64,000 nucleotides of DNA from Karstenula rhodostoma CBS 690.94 (taxonomy: Eukaryota > Ascomycota > Dothideomycetes > Pleosporales > Didymosphaeriaceae), in NCBI GenBank assembly GCA_010093485.1, contig MU001492.1, forward strand, positions 973,293-1,037,292. The letters are read 5' to 3'. The notes under the pieces are model-generated. The model was not told the DNA's origin, searched no databases, and saw nothing but the letters and a program-made list of their open reading frames with translations. Shown in pieces: positions 10,944 through 25,028 of the stretch. The translations under genes were made by a program, and so were the position numbers. The stretch's first letter is position 1, and each line of letters begins with the position of its first letter.

Positions 10944-12105
10944 ATAGCTAATAATACTACTAAAGCTCGCGCTACTAAAGTATATAAATAAAAAGAGAGA
11001 CTTAAAGCTAAATAAATAGCTACTACTAAAAGATTTACTATAACTCTTTAAATAATTTATTAATTTAGTTATCCTTCTACTTAGTCTACTTTCTATACTT
11101 TTAGCTAAGCTCCTTTAATAGTATTATATACTCCTTTAGCTATAAAAAAAAAGTATATTAGGGCTATTTAGCTAATAAGCTACCTTAGCTACTTAATAAG
11201 TATCTTAAATAATAGGTTAAATAGTCTTTACTATAATATTATAAACTAATAGATAAGGTACTACTTTTATTATTATATATATTTATATAAATTAATATAA
11301 GCTAGATTCTCTATTTATCTAATTAAGCTTTACTAATTATTATAGTTTATTATTCTTAGCTATATATATAATATACTTTATCCTATTTTATAATAATTTA
11401 AATTTTAGTATAAGTTTCCTTTATTTTTTTTATTATTTAGATTTTTACTAACTATATATAGGCTTATAAGGTTAATTATTTATAATAGTATATTTAAGCT
11501 ATACTAAAAGATTAAAATAAAAATTAAAAAACTCTTTTTATACCTTTATAGAACCCCTATTTAATAACTAGCTCTTTTTTTACTTTTTTTACTTCTATCC
11601 CTATTTTACCTACTTTTATCTTACTTTTATCTACTTCTATCCCTATTTCTATTTTTATTTTTTCTATTTTTATTCTTATTTCTATTATTCTTATCTCTAT
11701 TTTATTTACCTTTTAATAGGTCTACCCTATAAATAGCTAAAAGGTAGGTTTATAGAAGGTTATATATATTTCTAAGTATAATATACTTACTCCTTATAAG
11801 TACTATACTTTATAGTAGCTCTATAAGGTAGGCCTAAGTATTAGTTATTATAGTATAGATTAGTAGTAGCCTAACTTTAATTATTTTAAAAAGTATTTAT
11901 ATAGTTATAATAAGTTTTTTAAAACTAAGAAATCTCCTATTTATAGTTAGGGTAGCTTTAAATATAGATATTTTAGATACTCTAATATATTAGAAGTATA
12001 GTAGTATACTTAGCTTTATAAGCTCTTTAATTAGATATTTAATATATTTAAGTAGGATAAATTTCTTTTATTTTTCTTTTATTTTTCTTTTATTTTTCTT
12101 TTATT
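10944..12105 (+). pseudogene. Antisense reading frame of copia E1, function unknown
   Basis: On the strand opposite to pol, a coherent protein appears when TAA/TAG are read as Gln/Trp. The decayed start ATA at 10944 begins A-N-N-T-T-K-A-R-A-T-K. A Lys/Arg-rich stretch and a segment PSTQSTFYTFSQAP follow. Then come about 120 residues of helical character, a Pro/Thr/Ser/Ile low-complexity stretch (about 11570-11715, where one frame shift is needed), and a C-terminal part with FETKKSP and YTQLYELFN-like words. It ends about where pol ends from the other side, so the two are convergent. The same frame is readable in E2, E3 and E4 with the same start. I recognise no family. It could be an extra gene of this copia lineage or an ancient capture. 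Confidence 0.45.
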
Positions 12106-12108
12106 TTT
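12062..12108. repeat. 11-bp T-rich tandem repeat (tttatttttct-type), 4 units
   Basis: Four near-perfect repeats of an 11-base T-rich unit at the junction between pol and the antisense frame of E1. Equivalent A-rich runs at about 23880-23910, 39430-39460 and 42490-42520 in E2, E4 and E3 vary in length. Confidence 0.8.
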
Positions 12109-12109
12109 T

Positions 12110-15100
12110 AGTTAAAAAGTATTTTTTATAATTAAATCTAATAAATCTCTATTTACTTTACTTCTTTTATATCTATAATTATAAAACTTATATTTTAAAA
12201 ATTAAATAGTTATATAAATCTAGTAAACTATTATTTTAATAATACTTTTATTAAACTATCTATAGGTATTTTACTTATTTTAAGATATAAAACCTTAAAT
12301 AATCCTTTTATATACTTTTATTATAGCTATATATTCTAGATATTAATATAGTAAAAATATATAGTAATCCTTTTATTTTTTCTAATTACTAGTCTAATTA
12401 TTTACTAGTTATTATAGTAGATTTACTAGAGTAATCCTAAGTCTAGTATAAATTTAGTAAAAAAGTACTTTAAAATTATTACTTCTTTACTAATATACTT
12501 TAGAGTAAGAAGCTCTATTTTTATAGTTAAAGTTATAATTATACTTTAGTAAGCTATCTTCTATAGAATAGTGCTACTAAATAATAAAGTAATATATCTA
12601 TAAAATAATTATTTTATTAGTAAATTATCTATAAAAGATATATCTCTATAGATAAATAGGTCTAGACTATTATATTTACTAAATTAAATTACTTTCTAGT
12701 ATATCCTATAAAGGTATAGAATTACTTAATTAACTACTACTTTATACTTTATACTTAGATTAGTAAGGAAGAAGGATAACTTTAATATAGTAAATATAAT
12801 ATCTAGTTATAATATAATTACTATATATAATACTAATCTAACCTTTTCTTAATAACTCTTAATTTATTATAGTAATACTTTACCTTTACTCTTTTTAAAC
12901 TTATTAATTAAAAGAGGAGTAGGTAGGAAGCTACTAGTTTTATAACGCTTAAATCTTTTTATAATTTTATTAATATATATATTATATATAAGTATAATTA
13001 TTTAATTATCTTAGTCTCTAATTATTTATACTCTAAAAAACTATTTAACTAGTTCCTTATTTTTAATTTTATATTTATTTATAACCTTATTTTATAGTAT
13101 TTAAGCTTACTCTCTATAGTTATTATAATATAGAAGTAGTATATTATCTATATAGAATAGTACTAGGATTTTCTAATCTTTAGAAAGGAATAAATAAGGC
13201 TCTTTTTTTAAAGTTTTAAGCCCTTTAACTCTAAGTAAGTAGGAAAACTCTTTATACTAGAGAAGTAGTAAGTTTCTTAAACTATAGAGAGCTTAATTTA
13301 ATCTTATATATATTTCTAGTATTTTAAACCTATCTAGAAATTTATAGATTATAGAATTATCTACTATAATTATAGTATTTAGGAATACTTCTATAATATT
13401 ATATTATTTAATCTTAAAATTAAACTCTATAATAATTACTATTACTACTTAGAATAACCTTACTATAAGTATAGTAGTATAAGTTAAGTATAAGGTATTT
13501 TTTAGTTAAAAGTCTCCTTTAACTATAATATAAGTTTTATAATTCTTAAATTAATTATCTTAATTAAGCTTATATATAAATATCTATTTTAATAGGAGTA
13601 GATATTCTATTATTTATAATTAGGATAGCTTTATTTAAATTCCTTTCTACTATAGGGTAGTAATTTCTTTAATTATAATCTACTTAAATAGCCTTTCTAG
13701 AGGATAGGAAAGTAGATATTTTTAAAGTATTAATTCTAGTAGTAATTTATCTCTATATAGATAAGTTAGTAATATTACTAGTTTTAATTTCTTAAATATA
13801 GCTACTATAACTATTATATTTAGTATTTTATAGCCTTTATATTTATCTTAGGTTTTATTTATTCCTAGTATAAATATATATATAAAGTTAATCTAGAAAT
13901 TATCTTTTAAAAATAAATCTACTATTAGTATATATATACTAAAATTTAATCTATTTCTTAATTAATTATTATAATTTATATCTTATTATTTTAATCTTTA
14001 AACTAGTAAATATCTACTTATTAGTTAGTTAATTTTAGGTACCTCTTCTTAAAGTTATCTACTTACCCTACTTACTATAGGGAAGATACGCTATTATCTT
14101 TAACTTATTAGTAGATTTCTTACTTTATCTAGTAGTATAGAGTTAGTTATACTAGATTAAAAGGTAGTAGTAGAGTTTTAAAACTCCTACTCTAAAGAAA
14201 TATTATTCTAAAACTCTAGTTTACTAGCTCTTTTAGTTAAATTCTAATTTTAGTAGTTTCTAATATTTTTATAATTATATTAATTAATCTTTATAATATC
14301 TAGCTATAGTATTATATCTAGAGTTATAAGTTCTATACTTAAATCTTAGTTTATATAAATTTCTAGCTACTAGCTAGCTATATCTATAGCTTATATAGTA
14401 ATTAGTATTATTACTTTTTAATTCCTTAGCTAGCTATCCTTAGAATCTATCTACTCTAATCCTTTACCCCTAAGTAGTTACTTAATATCCTTAATTCTTA
14501 TAGTACTTATATACTTATTTAAGCTAGAAGTGAAATTAATTATATTAAATATATTTTTTAGATTATTAATTTTATCTTTATAAATACTTTCTATAATTCT
14601 TAGAGCTTTTATTTTTAAAAGCTTAACTTTATATACTCTCTAGTAGAAGATTATCTTATTAAATATAATATTTCTAGTTATAATTACTTAATTAAGTATA
14701 AGAACTTATATTCTATAGATATTAGAAACTTAATAGCCTACTAAATACCTAATATAAACTTTTAAATTTATTTTAAATCCCTTTCTATTATACCTAGCTT
14801 CGCGATCCTTTATTAGAGGATATACTTAATATTTATAGGTATAAATCCTACTCTAGTTTAGGTAGAGATCTACTATTATATATTATATAATTACTAATTT
14901 ATAGTACTAAAAATACTATTAGAACTAACTATCTAATATTTTATTTAGTAATTAGAAGCTATATACTATACTTAAGCTTATATTATATAGCTAGACTATT
15001 ATATTTATAATCTTTAGCTATAGTTTTATTAGTAGATTTATACTAGATCTTATCTTTACTATTTATTTAATTAGCTCTTTTCTAGTTTATTCTACTAAAC

Positions 15101-17250
15101 TATTAGTTTTATATATATAAGGTAGTAAAGAATTAATTTTTTTTTTTTTTTAATTACCTATTCTTTATATTATAATATTCCTTACTATAGAAGTATTACT
15201 ATATTATTATTTTACTAGATTTATATAATTTAGAGTTAGTACTTATTCTTTATAAAGATTAATAGGTATTTTATTAATTATAGAATCTCTAAAAGTGTTT
15301 TCCCTTATAGATTAAAATTATAGAACTTCCTACTAAATTCTTCCTTTATTATAAGAATCTAGAATTTAAGTATTTACCCTTACTCTATATTAAATAGGTC
15401 CTATATAATATAGTAGAATAGATATAGTAAATACTTATATAGTTATTATAAAATTACCTTACTTATATATATAATTATATAATACTTATATTTTTATTAT
15501 TATATTCTTTTAATTAATATACTATATATACTAGAAACTAGAGCTTATAAAGCCTTTTTTTTAAGATATTCTAATTACTTATACTATAGTTCTTTACTAT
15601 CTAAGTAGGAGATATTTTCTTTTAATAGCCTAGATAGTTAAATTATATTTATAATAGTAGAATAAGAGTATATAGACTTATATTTAAGGAAAATAAAGTT
15701 ATACTTATACTATAGGTCTACTATTATAATACTTTATTTAATTATTCTAATCCTTAAGGTATTATCTAAGTTAAAATACTAAATACTAACTTTTTTAAGT
15801 TAAGCTTTTAAGATAATATTTATATAAAAGTTCTTAACTATCTTTATATCTTTAAGTAGTAGATTCTCTAATTATTTCCTATTCTTACTATAAAGAATAT
15901 TTTTAATTAAGTAATTTCTTATTTCTAAAATAGGTAGAGCTTAAGTTCTTACTTTAACTTAGTCTTCTATAGTTACTTTCTTAAAAGAACTAGTAACTAG
16001 AAGGTTCTAATTATTAATAAAATAAATAGTAGCTATACTATTTAGAATTATATTTCTAGAAAGTAGGTAAGAATTCTATATTATATTATAGATTTTATTC
16101 TTAAAAACTTTACTTAGAAGGTTAATTAGATTAATAAGAGCTATTATAATACTACTAGAATAATTAATAATAAGCTACTTTTTATTACTTATTTTTTAAT
16201 TAGTACTATTAATTTTAGTTTATAGCTTTAACTATTATAGAAGTTTTAAATAGCTTAAAATCTTATTTTACTCTTTATTAGAAAAGTTAAATACTTAAAA
16301 TCTATTAATTAGAGTATTAGTAATAGCTATCTATAAGTATTAGTATTTAATTAGTTATTATTTATATTAGGCGTTTTTATAGGGGTAGTTAAAATAATTA
16401 TTATTCTATATATTATTAGATAATTCCTTACTAGGCTTAGTAGTCTAACTACTAAATATTATATAGATACTAGTCCTTTTATAATTAGGGTAGAGTAATT
16501 ATTTCTAAATTAGTACTAAAAATACTTTTTTAATTTTAGAAAGTATTATTATAGACTTTTTAAGTATCTTATTAAGTAGGATTTATTACTTAATTAAGTA
16601 GGACTACTTAGGGGTAATCTTCTTACCTAAAACTTTAAAGAAATTATAGATTATAAGTACTCCTTTAATTTCTTTAACTAAATATATAATTACTTTATAG
16701 TAGAGAAACTACTATTTTTTAAACTAAGTTTCTAAGTTCTATTATCTACTCTTTACTTTATTAAGATAAGTATAATATTATACTTAAATAAAGTTCTTAG
16801 TTACTTCTTTAGTAGATACTAGATTATTCTTTAGTATATAAAATAGATATTATAAAATAGATTTATTATCTTTAACTATATTAATTATTACTAAAGTAAG
16901 GAGATTTTAGAAAATAGTAATATAAATCTAGTTCTAGAGATTTTATAGCTTAGAATAGTATATTTACTAGTTAGAGACTATAGTATAATATTCTATAATT
17001 CTTAAAATATAGCTTTTTTTATTCTTTTTATATAATTTAAGTTCCTACTTATAATCTTTAAGGTTATTTAAAGTAACTAGTTAGTATAGTTCCTCTAGAA
17101 TAATTAGTTAAATAGGGTAATTATCCTTAATTAAGAGGACTATTAAACTATTTAGATTAATTTTAAACTAGATACCTTTAGAATTTACTTAGAAATATAA
17201 GCTTATAAACTAATAAGGCTAGCTTATTTAATTAATAAGCTAGGTCTAAG
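12110..17250 (-). pseudogene. Gag-pol of copia E1
   Basis: Minus strand. It is the reverse of E2's 18620-23870 and reads the same domains: gag region, protease, integrase, RT with FYIDNILLLY (the copia YVDD box, 13140-13172) and RNase H towards 12150. Copia order (integrase before RT) separates it from the gypsy elements here. Riddled with TAA/TAG. No ATG at the expected gag start. Confidence 0.88.
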
Positions 17251-17389
17251 TAACTAGAATAGTTAAATTACTTATAGCTTTATTAAATAAAGAAGGCTTT
17301 TAGTATAATAGGAAAACTTAAAAGGGTATATTTAAGTAGTAAAGTATATAGAAAGAATTATCCTATATTCTAAGTACTAGACTTATAAC

Positions 17390-17596
17390 TATAGTAGAGA
17401 AAAAAAGCTTAAATATCCCTTTATTTAGGGAGTAAATTAATTAGATTACTATATAAAAAAAGGTTTACTAGAAAGACTAGTTATATACTATACTTATCCT
17501 AAATTAGTTTAGTACTTAGGTTAAGATACCCCTTATTATAGCTAATTAGAGCTCTATAAACCCTAATATTATTAAGTATTATTTATATTCTTAATA
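17390..17596 (-). repeat. 5' LTR of E1
   Basis: 207 bp, matching the LTR at 10356-10562 apart from RIP-type transitions. Followed on the right by the target duplication aggtt (17597-17601). Confidence 0.9.
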
Positions 17597-17601
17597 AGGT
17601 T

Positions 17602-18219
17602 ATATATCTTTAACTAAGATAATTTTAATATAATTTTATAAGTTAATCCTTTTAATATATTAAGGGTAATTTCCTTTTAGTATTCTTAAATATTAAGTAT
17701 TATCTTAACCTTATAGGTAATTTAAGATATCTTAGGTATTATAGTTCTATTTATAATATAAAAAGTATATAGTTCTTCTTTATTTAGTATAGTAAGTTTA
17801 GCTTTTTATACTATTTAGTATAATATAAAGTTCCTCTCTACTCTAGAGTCTATAAGAGCTTTTATTTATATTCCTTTAAGCTATACTAATAGCTTAATTA
17901 ATCCTATACTTTCTATAATATTTATTTCTTTAAAAGTAGTTTTTTAAGGTATATATTTAAAAAAGATATTTTATTACTATTATATATTTTAGATTTAAGA
18001 TATATATTTTTATAGTAGTTATACTTTACTTTTCTCTTTTAATAGTACCTATAGTATTTTTTATTAGTTTCTTCTCTTTTTAATATAATACTACTTATAT
18101 TATAGAAGGCTTTACTATTTTCCTTCTTTAGTATAGGTTTAAACTTAATTATTATAGATCTAGAGTCTAGGCTACTATTAAATCTATTTACTTCTTTAAG
18201 TTCCTTATACTTTTTATAG
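17602..18219 (-). pseudogene. Protease region of chromovirus D (between E1 and E2)
   Basis: Remnant of D left between its two copia insertions. On the minus strand it reads an aspartic protease active site, ALIDSR-V-E-R-NFI (17830-17862). RIP reversal of single bases would give the D-S-G-A box of gypsy proteases. Lys/Arg-rich sequence lies upstream (about 18219-18000), typical of the end of gag. The homologous join to RT is at about 10350. It forms the loop between the head-to-head copias. Confidence 0.75.
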
Positions 18220-18224
18220 TAAGA
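18220..18224. repeat. Probable target duplication of E2 (left)
   Basis: taaga here and taaag at 25617-25621. Both could derive from taagg by one G-to-A change each. The match is therefore imperfect. Confidence 0.6.
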
Positions 18225-18431
18225 TATTAAGAATATAAATAATATTTAGTAATATTAGAATTTATAGAGCTCTAATTAGCCGTGATAAGGGATACCTTAA
18301 TCTAAGTACTAAACTAATTTAGGATAAGTATAGTATATAATTAGCCTTTCTAGTAAACCTTTTCTTATATAGTAATTTAATTAATTTACTTCCTAAATAA
18401 AAGGATATTTAAGCTTCTTTTCTCTACTATA
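18225..18431 (+). repeat. 5' LTR of E2
   Basis: 207 bp, tattaagaatataaat..ctctactata, i.e. TG..CA after RIP. The internal region starts at 18432 with gttataag. I did not assign a tRNA primer-binding site. Confidence 0.9.
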
Positions 18432-18619
18432 GTTATAAGTCTAGTATTTAGAATATAGAATAATTCTTTCTATATACTTTACTACTTAAATATACCCTCT
18501 TAAGTTCTCTTATTATACTAAAAGCCTTCTTTATTTAATAAAGCTATAAGTAATTTAACTATTCTAATTACTTAGACCTAGCTTATTAATTAAATAAATT
18601 AGCCTTATTAGTTTATAAA

Positions 18620-21600
18620 CTTATATTTTTAAGTAAACTCTAAAGGTATTTAGTTTAAAATTAATCTAGATAGTCTAATAGTCCCTTTAATTAAAGATAA
18701 TTACCTTATTTAACTAGTTATTTTAAAGGAACTATACTAACTAGTTACTTTAGATAACCTTAAAAATTATAAGTAGGAGCTTAAATTATATAAGAAGAAT
18801 AAGGAAAGCTATATTTTAAGAATTATAGAATATTATACTATAATCTCTAACTAGTAAATATATTATTTTAAGCTATAAAATCTCTAGAACTAGATTTATA
18901 TTACTATCTCCTAAGATCTCCTTACTCTAGTAATAATTAATATAGTTAAAGATAATAAATCTATTTTATAATATCTACTTTATATACTAAAGAATAATCT
19001 AGTACCTATTAAAGGAGTAACTAAAAACCTTATTTAAGTATAGTATTATATTATAGAGATTTACTATAAGATAGGGTAACTTAATAAAGTAGGGGGGATA
19101 AAAAGGCGTATTGTACTTTACTAATATACAAATAAAGGGGGACTAAAAAAGCGGCTAAGGCGCGCCTAGTGTCTATATGTAGGCTAACTAGAAAGGGTAT
19201 ATAGTATTATACTTATCTTAATAAAGTAAAGAGTAGATAGTAGAATCTAAAAATCTAATTTAAAAAATAGTAGCTTCTTTACTATAAAGTAATTATATAT
19301 TTAGTTAAAAAAACTAAAGAAGTATTTATAATTTATAATTTTCTTAAAGCTTTAGGCGAGAAGATTGCCCCTAAGTAGTTCTACTTAATTAAGTAATAAA
19401 TCCTACTTAATAAGACGCTTAGAAGGCCTATAATAATACTTTCTAAAATTAGAAAAATATTTTTAGTACTAATTTAGGAATAATTACTCTACTCTAATTA
19501 TAAAAGGACTAGTATTTATATAATATTTAGTAATTAGACTACTAAGTCTAGTAGGGAATTATCTAATAATATATAGAATAATAATTATTTTAACTATCCC
19601 TATAAAAATACCTAATATAAATAGTAACTAATTAAATACTAATACTTATAGATAGCTATTACTAGTATTCTAATTAATAGATCCTAAGTATTTAACCTTT
19701 CTAATAAAGAGTAAAATAAGATTTTAAACTATTTAAAACTCCTATAATAGTTAAAGCTATAAACTAAAATTAATAGTACTAATTAAAAAATAAGTAATAA
19801 GAAGTAGCTTACTATTAACTATTTTAGTAGTATTATAGTAGCTCTTATTAATCTAATTAACCTTTTAAGTAAAGTCTCTAAAAATAGAATCTATAATATA
19901 ATATAGAATTCTTATCTACTTTTTAGAAGTATAATTTTAGATAATATAGCTACTATTTATTTTATTAATAATTAGAACCTTTTAGTTACTAGTTCTTTTA
20001 AGAAAGTAACTATAGAAGACTAAGTTAAAATAGAAACTTAAGCTCTATCTATTTTAGGAATAAGAAATTACCTAATTAAGAATATTCTTTATAGTAAAAA
20101 TAGGAAATAATTAAAGAATCTACTACTTAAAGATATAAAGGTAGTTAAGAACTTTTATATAAATATTATTTTAGAAATTTAACTTAAGAAAGTTAGTATT
20201 TAGTATCTTAGCTTAAATAATACCCTAAAGATTAAAATAATTAAATAAAGTATTATAATAGTAGACCTATAATATAAGTATAACCTTACTTTTTTTAAAT
20301 ATAAGCCTATATACTCTTATTCTACTATTATAAATATAATTTAATTATCTAGGCTATTAAGAGAAAATATCTCCTACTTAGATAGTAAAGAACTATAATA
20401 TAAGTAATTAGAATATTTTAGAAAAAAGGCTTTATAAGCTCTAGTTTCTAGTATATATAGTATATTAATTAAAGGAATATAATAATAAAAATATAAGTAT
20501 TATATAGTTATATATATAAGTAAGATAATCTTATAATAACTATATAAGTATTTACTATATCTATTCTACTATATTATATAGAACCTATTTAATATAGAGT
20601 AAGAGTAAATACTTAAATCCTAAATTCTTATAATAAAGAAAGAATTTAGTAGAAAGTTTTATAATTTTAATCTATAAAGAAAGATACTTTTAGAAATTCT
20701 ATAATTAATAAAATACCTATTAATCTTTATAAAGAATAAGTATTAGCTCTAAATTATATAAATCTAGTAGAATAATAATATAATAATACTTCTATAGTAA
20801 GGGATATTATAATATAAGGAATAGGTAATTAAAAAAAAAATTATAATTAACCCTTTACTACCTTATATATATAAAACTAATAGTTTAGTAGAGTAAACTA
20901 AAAAAGAGCTAATTAAATAAATAATAAAAATAAGGTTTAGTATAAATCTATTAATAAAGCTATAGCTAGAGATTATAAATATAGTAGTCTAGCTATATAA
21001 TATAAGCCTAAGTATAGTATATAGCTTCTAATTACTAAATAAAGTATTAAATAGCTAGTTTTAATAGTACTTTTAGTACTATAAGCTAGTAATTATATAA
21101 TATATAATAGTAGATCTCTATTTAGACTAGAGTAGAATTTATACCTATAGATATTAAGTATATCCTCTAATAAAGGATTATAAAGCTAGATATAATAGAA
21201 GGGAATTTAAAATAAATCTAAGAGCTTATATTAGATATTTAATAAGCTATTAAGCTTTTAATATTTATAGAATATAGGTTTCTATACTTAATTAAGTAAT
21301 TATAACTAGGAATATTATATTTAATAAAATAATTTTCTACTAGGGAGTATATAAAGTTAAGCTCTTAAAAATAAAAACTTTAAGAATTATAGAAAGTATT
21401 TATAAAGATAAGGTTAATAATCTAAAAAATATATTTAATATAATTAATCTTATTTCTAGCTTAAATAAGTATATAAGTACTATAAGAATTAAGGATACTA
21501 AATAACTATTTAAAAATAAAAAATTAGAGTAAATAGATTCTAAAAATAGCTAGCTAAGGAATTAGAAAGTAATAATACTAACTACTATATAAGTTATAAG

Positions 21601-23870
21601 TATAGCTAGCTAGTAGCTAGAAATTTATATAAGTTAAGATTTAAATATAAAACTTATAACCCTAAATATAATACTATAACTAGATATTATAAAAATTAAT
21701 TAATATAATTATAAGAATACTAAGAGCTACTAGAATTAGAATTTAACTAAAAGAGCTAGTAAACTAGAGCCTTAGAATAATATTTCCTTAGAGTAGAAGC
21801 TTTAAAACCTTACTACTATCTTTTAACTTAGTATAACTAACTCTATACTACTAGATAAAATAAAAAATCTACTAGTAAATTAAAAGTAATAGTATATCTT
21901 CCCTATAGTAAGTAAAGTAAGTAAATAACTTTAAGAAGAGGTACCTAAAATTAACTAACTAATAAGTAGGTATTTACTAGTTTAAAGATTAAGATAATAA
22001 GATATAAATTATAATAATTAGTTAAGGGGTAGATTAAATTTTAGTATATATATACTAATAGTAGATTTATTTTTAAAAGATAGTTTCTAGATTAACTTTA
22101 TATATATATTTATACTAGAAGTAAATAAAACCTAGGATAAGTATAAAGGCTATAAAATACTAAATATAATAGTTATAGTAACTATACTTAAAAAACTAAA
22201 ATTAGTAATATTACTAGCTTATCTATATAGAGATAAGCTACTATTAAAATTAATACTCTAGAAATATCTATTTTTCTATCCTCTAGGAAGGCTATTTAAA
22301 TAAGCTATAATTAAAGAAATTACTACTCTATAGTAGAAAGGAACTTAGATAAAGCTACCCTAATTATAAGTAATAAAATACCTACTTCTATTAAAATAAG
22401 TATTTATATATAAGCTTAATTAAAATAATTAGTTTAAAAATTATAAAACTTATATTATAGTTAAAGGAGACCTTTAACTAAAGAATATTCTATATTTAAC
22501 CTATACTACTATATTTATAGTAAAGTTATTCTAAGTAGTAATAGTAATTACTATAGAGTTTAACCTTAAAATTAAATAATATAATATTATAGGAGTATTT
22601 CTAAATACTATAATTATAGTAGATAATTCTATAACCTATAAACTTCTAGATAGGTTTAAGATACTAAAAATATATATAAAATTAAATTAAGCTCTCTATA
22701 GTTTAAGAGACTTACTATTTCTTTAGTATAAAGAGTTTTCCTACTTACTTAGAGCTAAAGGGCTTAAAGTTTTAAAGGAAGAGCCTTATTTATTTCTTTT
22801 TAGAGATTAGAAAATTCTAGTACTATTCTATATAGATAATATACTACTTCTATATTATAATAATTATAGAGAGTAAGCTTAAATATTATAGAATAAGGTT
22901 ATAAATAAATATAAAATTAAAAATAAAGAACTAGTTAAGTAGTTTTTTAAAGTATAAATAATTAGAGACTAAAATAATTAGATAATTATACTTATATATA
23001 ATATATATATTAATAAGATTATAAAAAGATTTAAGTTTTATAAAGCTAGTAACTTCCTACTTACTCCTCTTTTAATTAATAAGCTTAAAAAGAGTAAAAG
23101 CGAAGTATTACTATAATAGATTAAGAGTTATTAAAAAAAGGTTAAATTAGTATTATATATAGTAATTATACTATAACTAGATATTATATTTACTATATTA
23201 AAGTTATCCTTCTTCCTTACTAACCTAAATATAAAGTATAAAATAGTAGTTAATTAAATAATTCTATACCTCTATAGAATACACTAGAAAGTAATTTAAT
23301 TTAGTAGATATAATAGTCTAGACCTACTTATCTATAAAGATATATCTTTTATAGATAATCTATTAATAAAATAATTATTTTATAAGTATATTACTCTACT
23401 ATTTAGTAGTACTATTCTATAGAAAATAGCTTACTAAAATATAATTATAATTTTAACTATAAAAGTAGAGCTTCTTACTCTAAAGTATATTAGTAAAGAA
23501 GTAATAGCTTTAAAGTACTTTTTTACTAAATTTATATTAGACTTAGAATTACTCTAGTAAATCTACTATAATAACTAGTAAATAATTAAACTAGTAATTA
23601 GAAAAAATAAAAGAATTACTATATACCTTTACTATATTAATATCTAGAATATATAGCTATAATAAGAGTATATAAAGGAATTATTTAAGATTTTATATTT
23701 TAAAATAAATAAAATACTTATAGATAGTTTAATAAAAGTACTATTAAAATAGTAGTTTACTAGATTTATATAGCTACTTAATATTTAAGATATAAGTTTT
23801 ATAATTATAGATATAAAAAAAATAAAGTAAGTAAAAATTTATTAAATTTAATTATAAAAAGTACTTTTTA
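18620..23870 (+). pseudogene. Gag-pol of copia E2
   Basis: Plus strand, N to C. The gag-like region (18620-19900) is interrupted by the A fragment at 19051-19199. Protease shows ILDNIAT (about 19933-19955), the decayed D-S/T-G-A box, and an L-x-N-I-L-Y element after it. The integrase core runs 20250-21000 with a K-T-N-S-L-V-E segment (20868-20900) matching the conserved P-x-x-N-G-x-x-E region. RT (about 22090-22900) ends in FYIDNILLLY (22820-22852). RNase H is at about 23280-23800. Length fits a ~1700-residue Copia polyprotein. TAA/TAG at former Gln/Trp codons abolish expression. Confidence 0.88.
19051..19199 (-). mobile_element. Family A fragment, 149 bp, inside E2
   Basis: Starts with the constant family A end (ttatagagatttactataag) and breaks off after 149 bp. 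The 12-bp duplication tatagtattata is at 19039-19050 and 19200-19211. E1, E3 and E4 show the empty site. Retains gcgcgcc and other CG, so less RIP-mutated than E2 itself. It is the innermost layer of the deepest nest in the window. Confidence 0.85.
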
Positions 23871-23879
23871 ACTAGAGAA

Positions 23880-25028
23880 TAAAAAAAAAATAAAAGAAAA
23901 ATAAAAAAAATTTATTTTACTTAAATATATTAAGTATCTAATTAAAAAGCTTATAAAGCTAAGTATACTATTATACTTTTAATATATTAAAGTACCTAAA
24001 ATATCTATATTTAAAGTTACCCTAACTATAAATAGGAGATTTCTTAGTTTTAAAAAACCTATTATAACTATATAGATACTCCTTAAAATAATTAAAATTA
24101 GGCTACTACTAATCTATACTATAATAACTAATACTTAGGCCTACTTTATAGAGCTACTATAAAGTATAGTACTTATAAAAAATAAGTATACTATACTTAA
24201 AAGTATATATAGCCTTCTATAAGTCTACCTCCTAGCTATCTATAGAATAGACCTACTAGAAAGTAAATAGAATAAAAATAAAAGTAGTAAAAGTAGGAAT
24301 AAAAATAAAAGAAGTAGAAATAAAAGTAAGAATAAAAGTAGGTAAAAATAAAATAAAAGTAGATAAAGTAAAAATAAAAATAAAGAAAATAGAAAAAAAG
24401 CTAGTTATTAAGTAAAAATTCTATAAAAGTATAAGAAAGGTCTTTTAACCCTTATCTTAATCTTTTAGTATAGCTTAAATATATTACTATAAATAATTAA
24501 CCTTATAAGCCTATATATAGTTAGTAAAAATTTAAGTAATAAAAAAGATAAAAAAAGCTTATACTAGAGTTTAGATTATTATAGAATAGGATAAAGTATA
24601 TTATATATATAGCTAAAAATAGTAAACTATAATAATTAATAAAACTTAATTAGATAAGTAGAGAATCTAGCTTATATTAATTTATATAAGTATATATAAT
24701 AGTAAAAGTAATACCCTATCTACTAGTTTATAATATTATAATAAAGGCTATCTAACCTACTACTTAAAATACTTATTAAGTAGCTAAGGTAGCTTATTAG
24801 CTAGATAATTCTAATATATTCTTTTTTTATAGCTAGGGGAGTATATAATACTATTAGAGGAGCTTAGCTAAAAGTATAGAAAGTAGACTAAGTAAAAGAA
24901 TAACTAAATTAATAAGTTATTTAAGGAGTTATAGTAAATTTTTTAGTAGTAACTACTTATTTAGTTTTAAGTTTTTTTTTTTATTTATATACTTTAATAG
25001 TGCGAGCTTTAGTAGTATTATTAACTAT
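23880..25028 (-). pseudogene. Antisense reading frame of copia E2
   Basis: Counterpart of 10944-12105. The decayed start is at 25028 on the minus strand, reading V-N-N-T-T-K-A-R-T (second codon altered by C-to-T). It runs towards the end of pol at about 23880. Same Lys/Arg-rich N-terminus and low-complexity middle (about 24230-24400). No known family recognised. Confidence 0.4.

Larger units (their letters stand above)
10356..17596 (-). mobile_element. Ty1/copia retrotransposon E1, complete but RIP-inactivated
   Basis: 7241 bp with 207-bp LTRs at 10356-10562 and 17390-17596 and a perfect 5-bp duplication aggtt. On the minus strand it carries copia-order gag-protease-integrase-RT-RNase H. A polypurine tract (ctagggggta, at 10563-10580 on the minus strand) lies next to the 3' LTR. 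It sits inside chromovirus D between protease and RT. It is homologous end to end with E2, E3 and E4. An additional decayed frame lies between pol and the 3' LTR on the opposite strand (10944-12105). Confidence 0.92.

Noticed and set aside
24230..24400. Arg/Ser-Asp-rich (RS-like) protein on the sense strand of copia E
   Set aside because: The sense frame around it is broken in all copies. The opposite strand gives a longer coherent frame with a Pro/Thr/Ser/Ile linker at this place.
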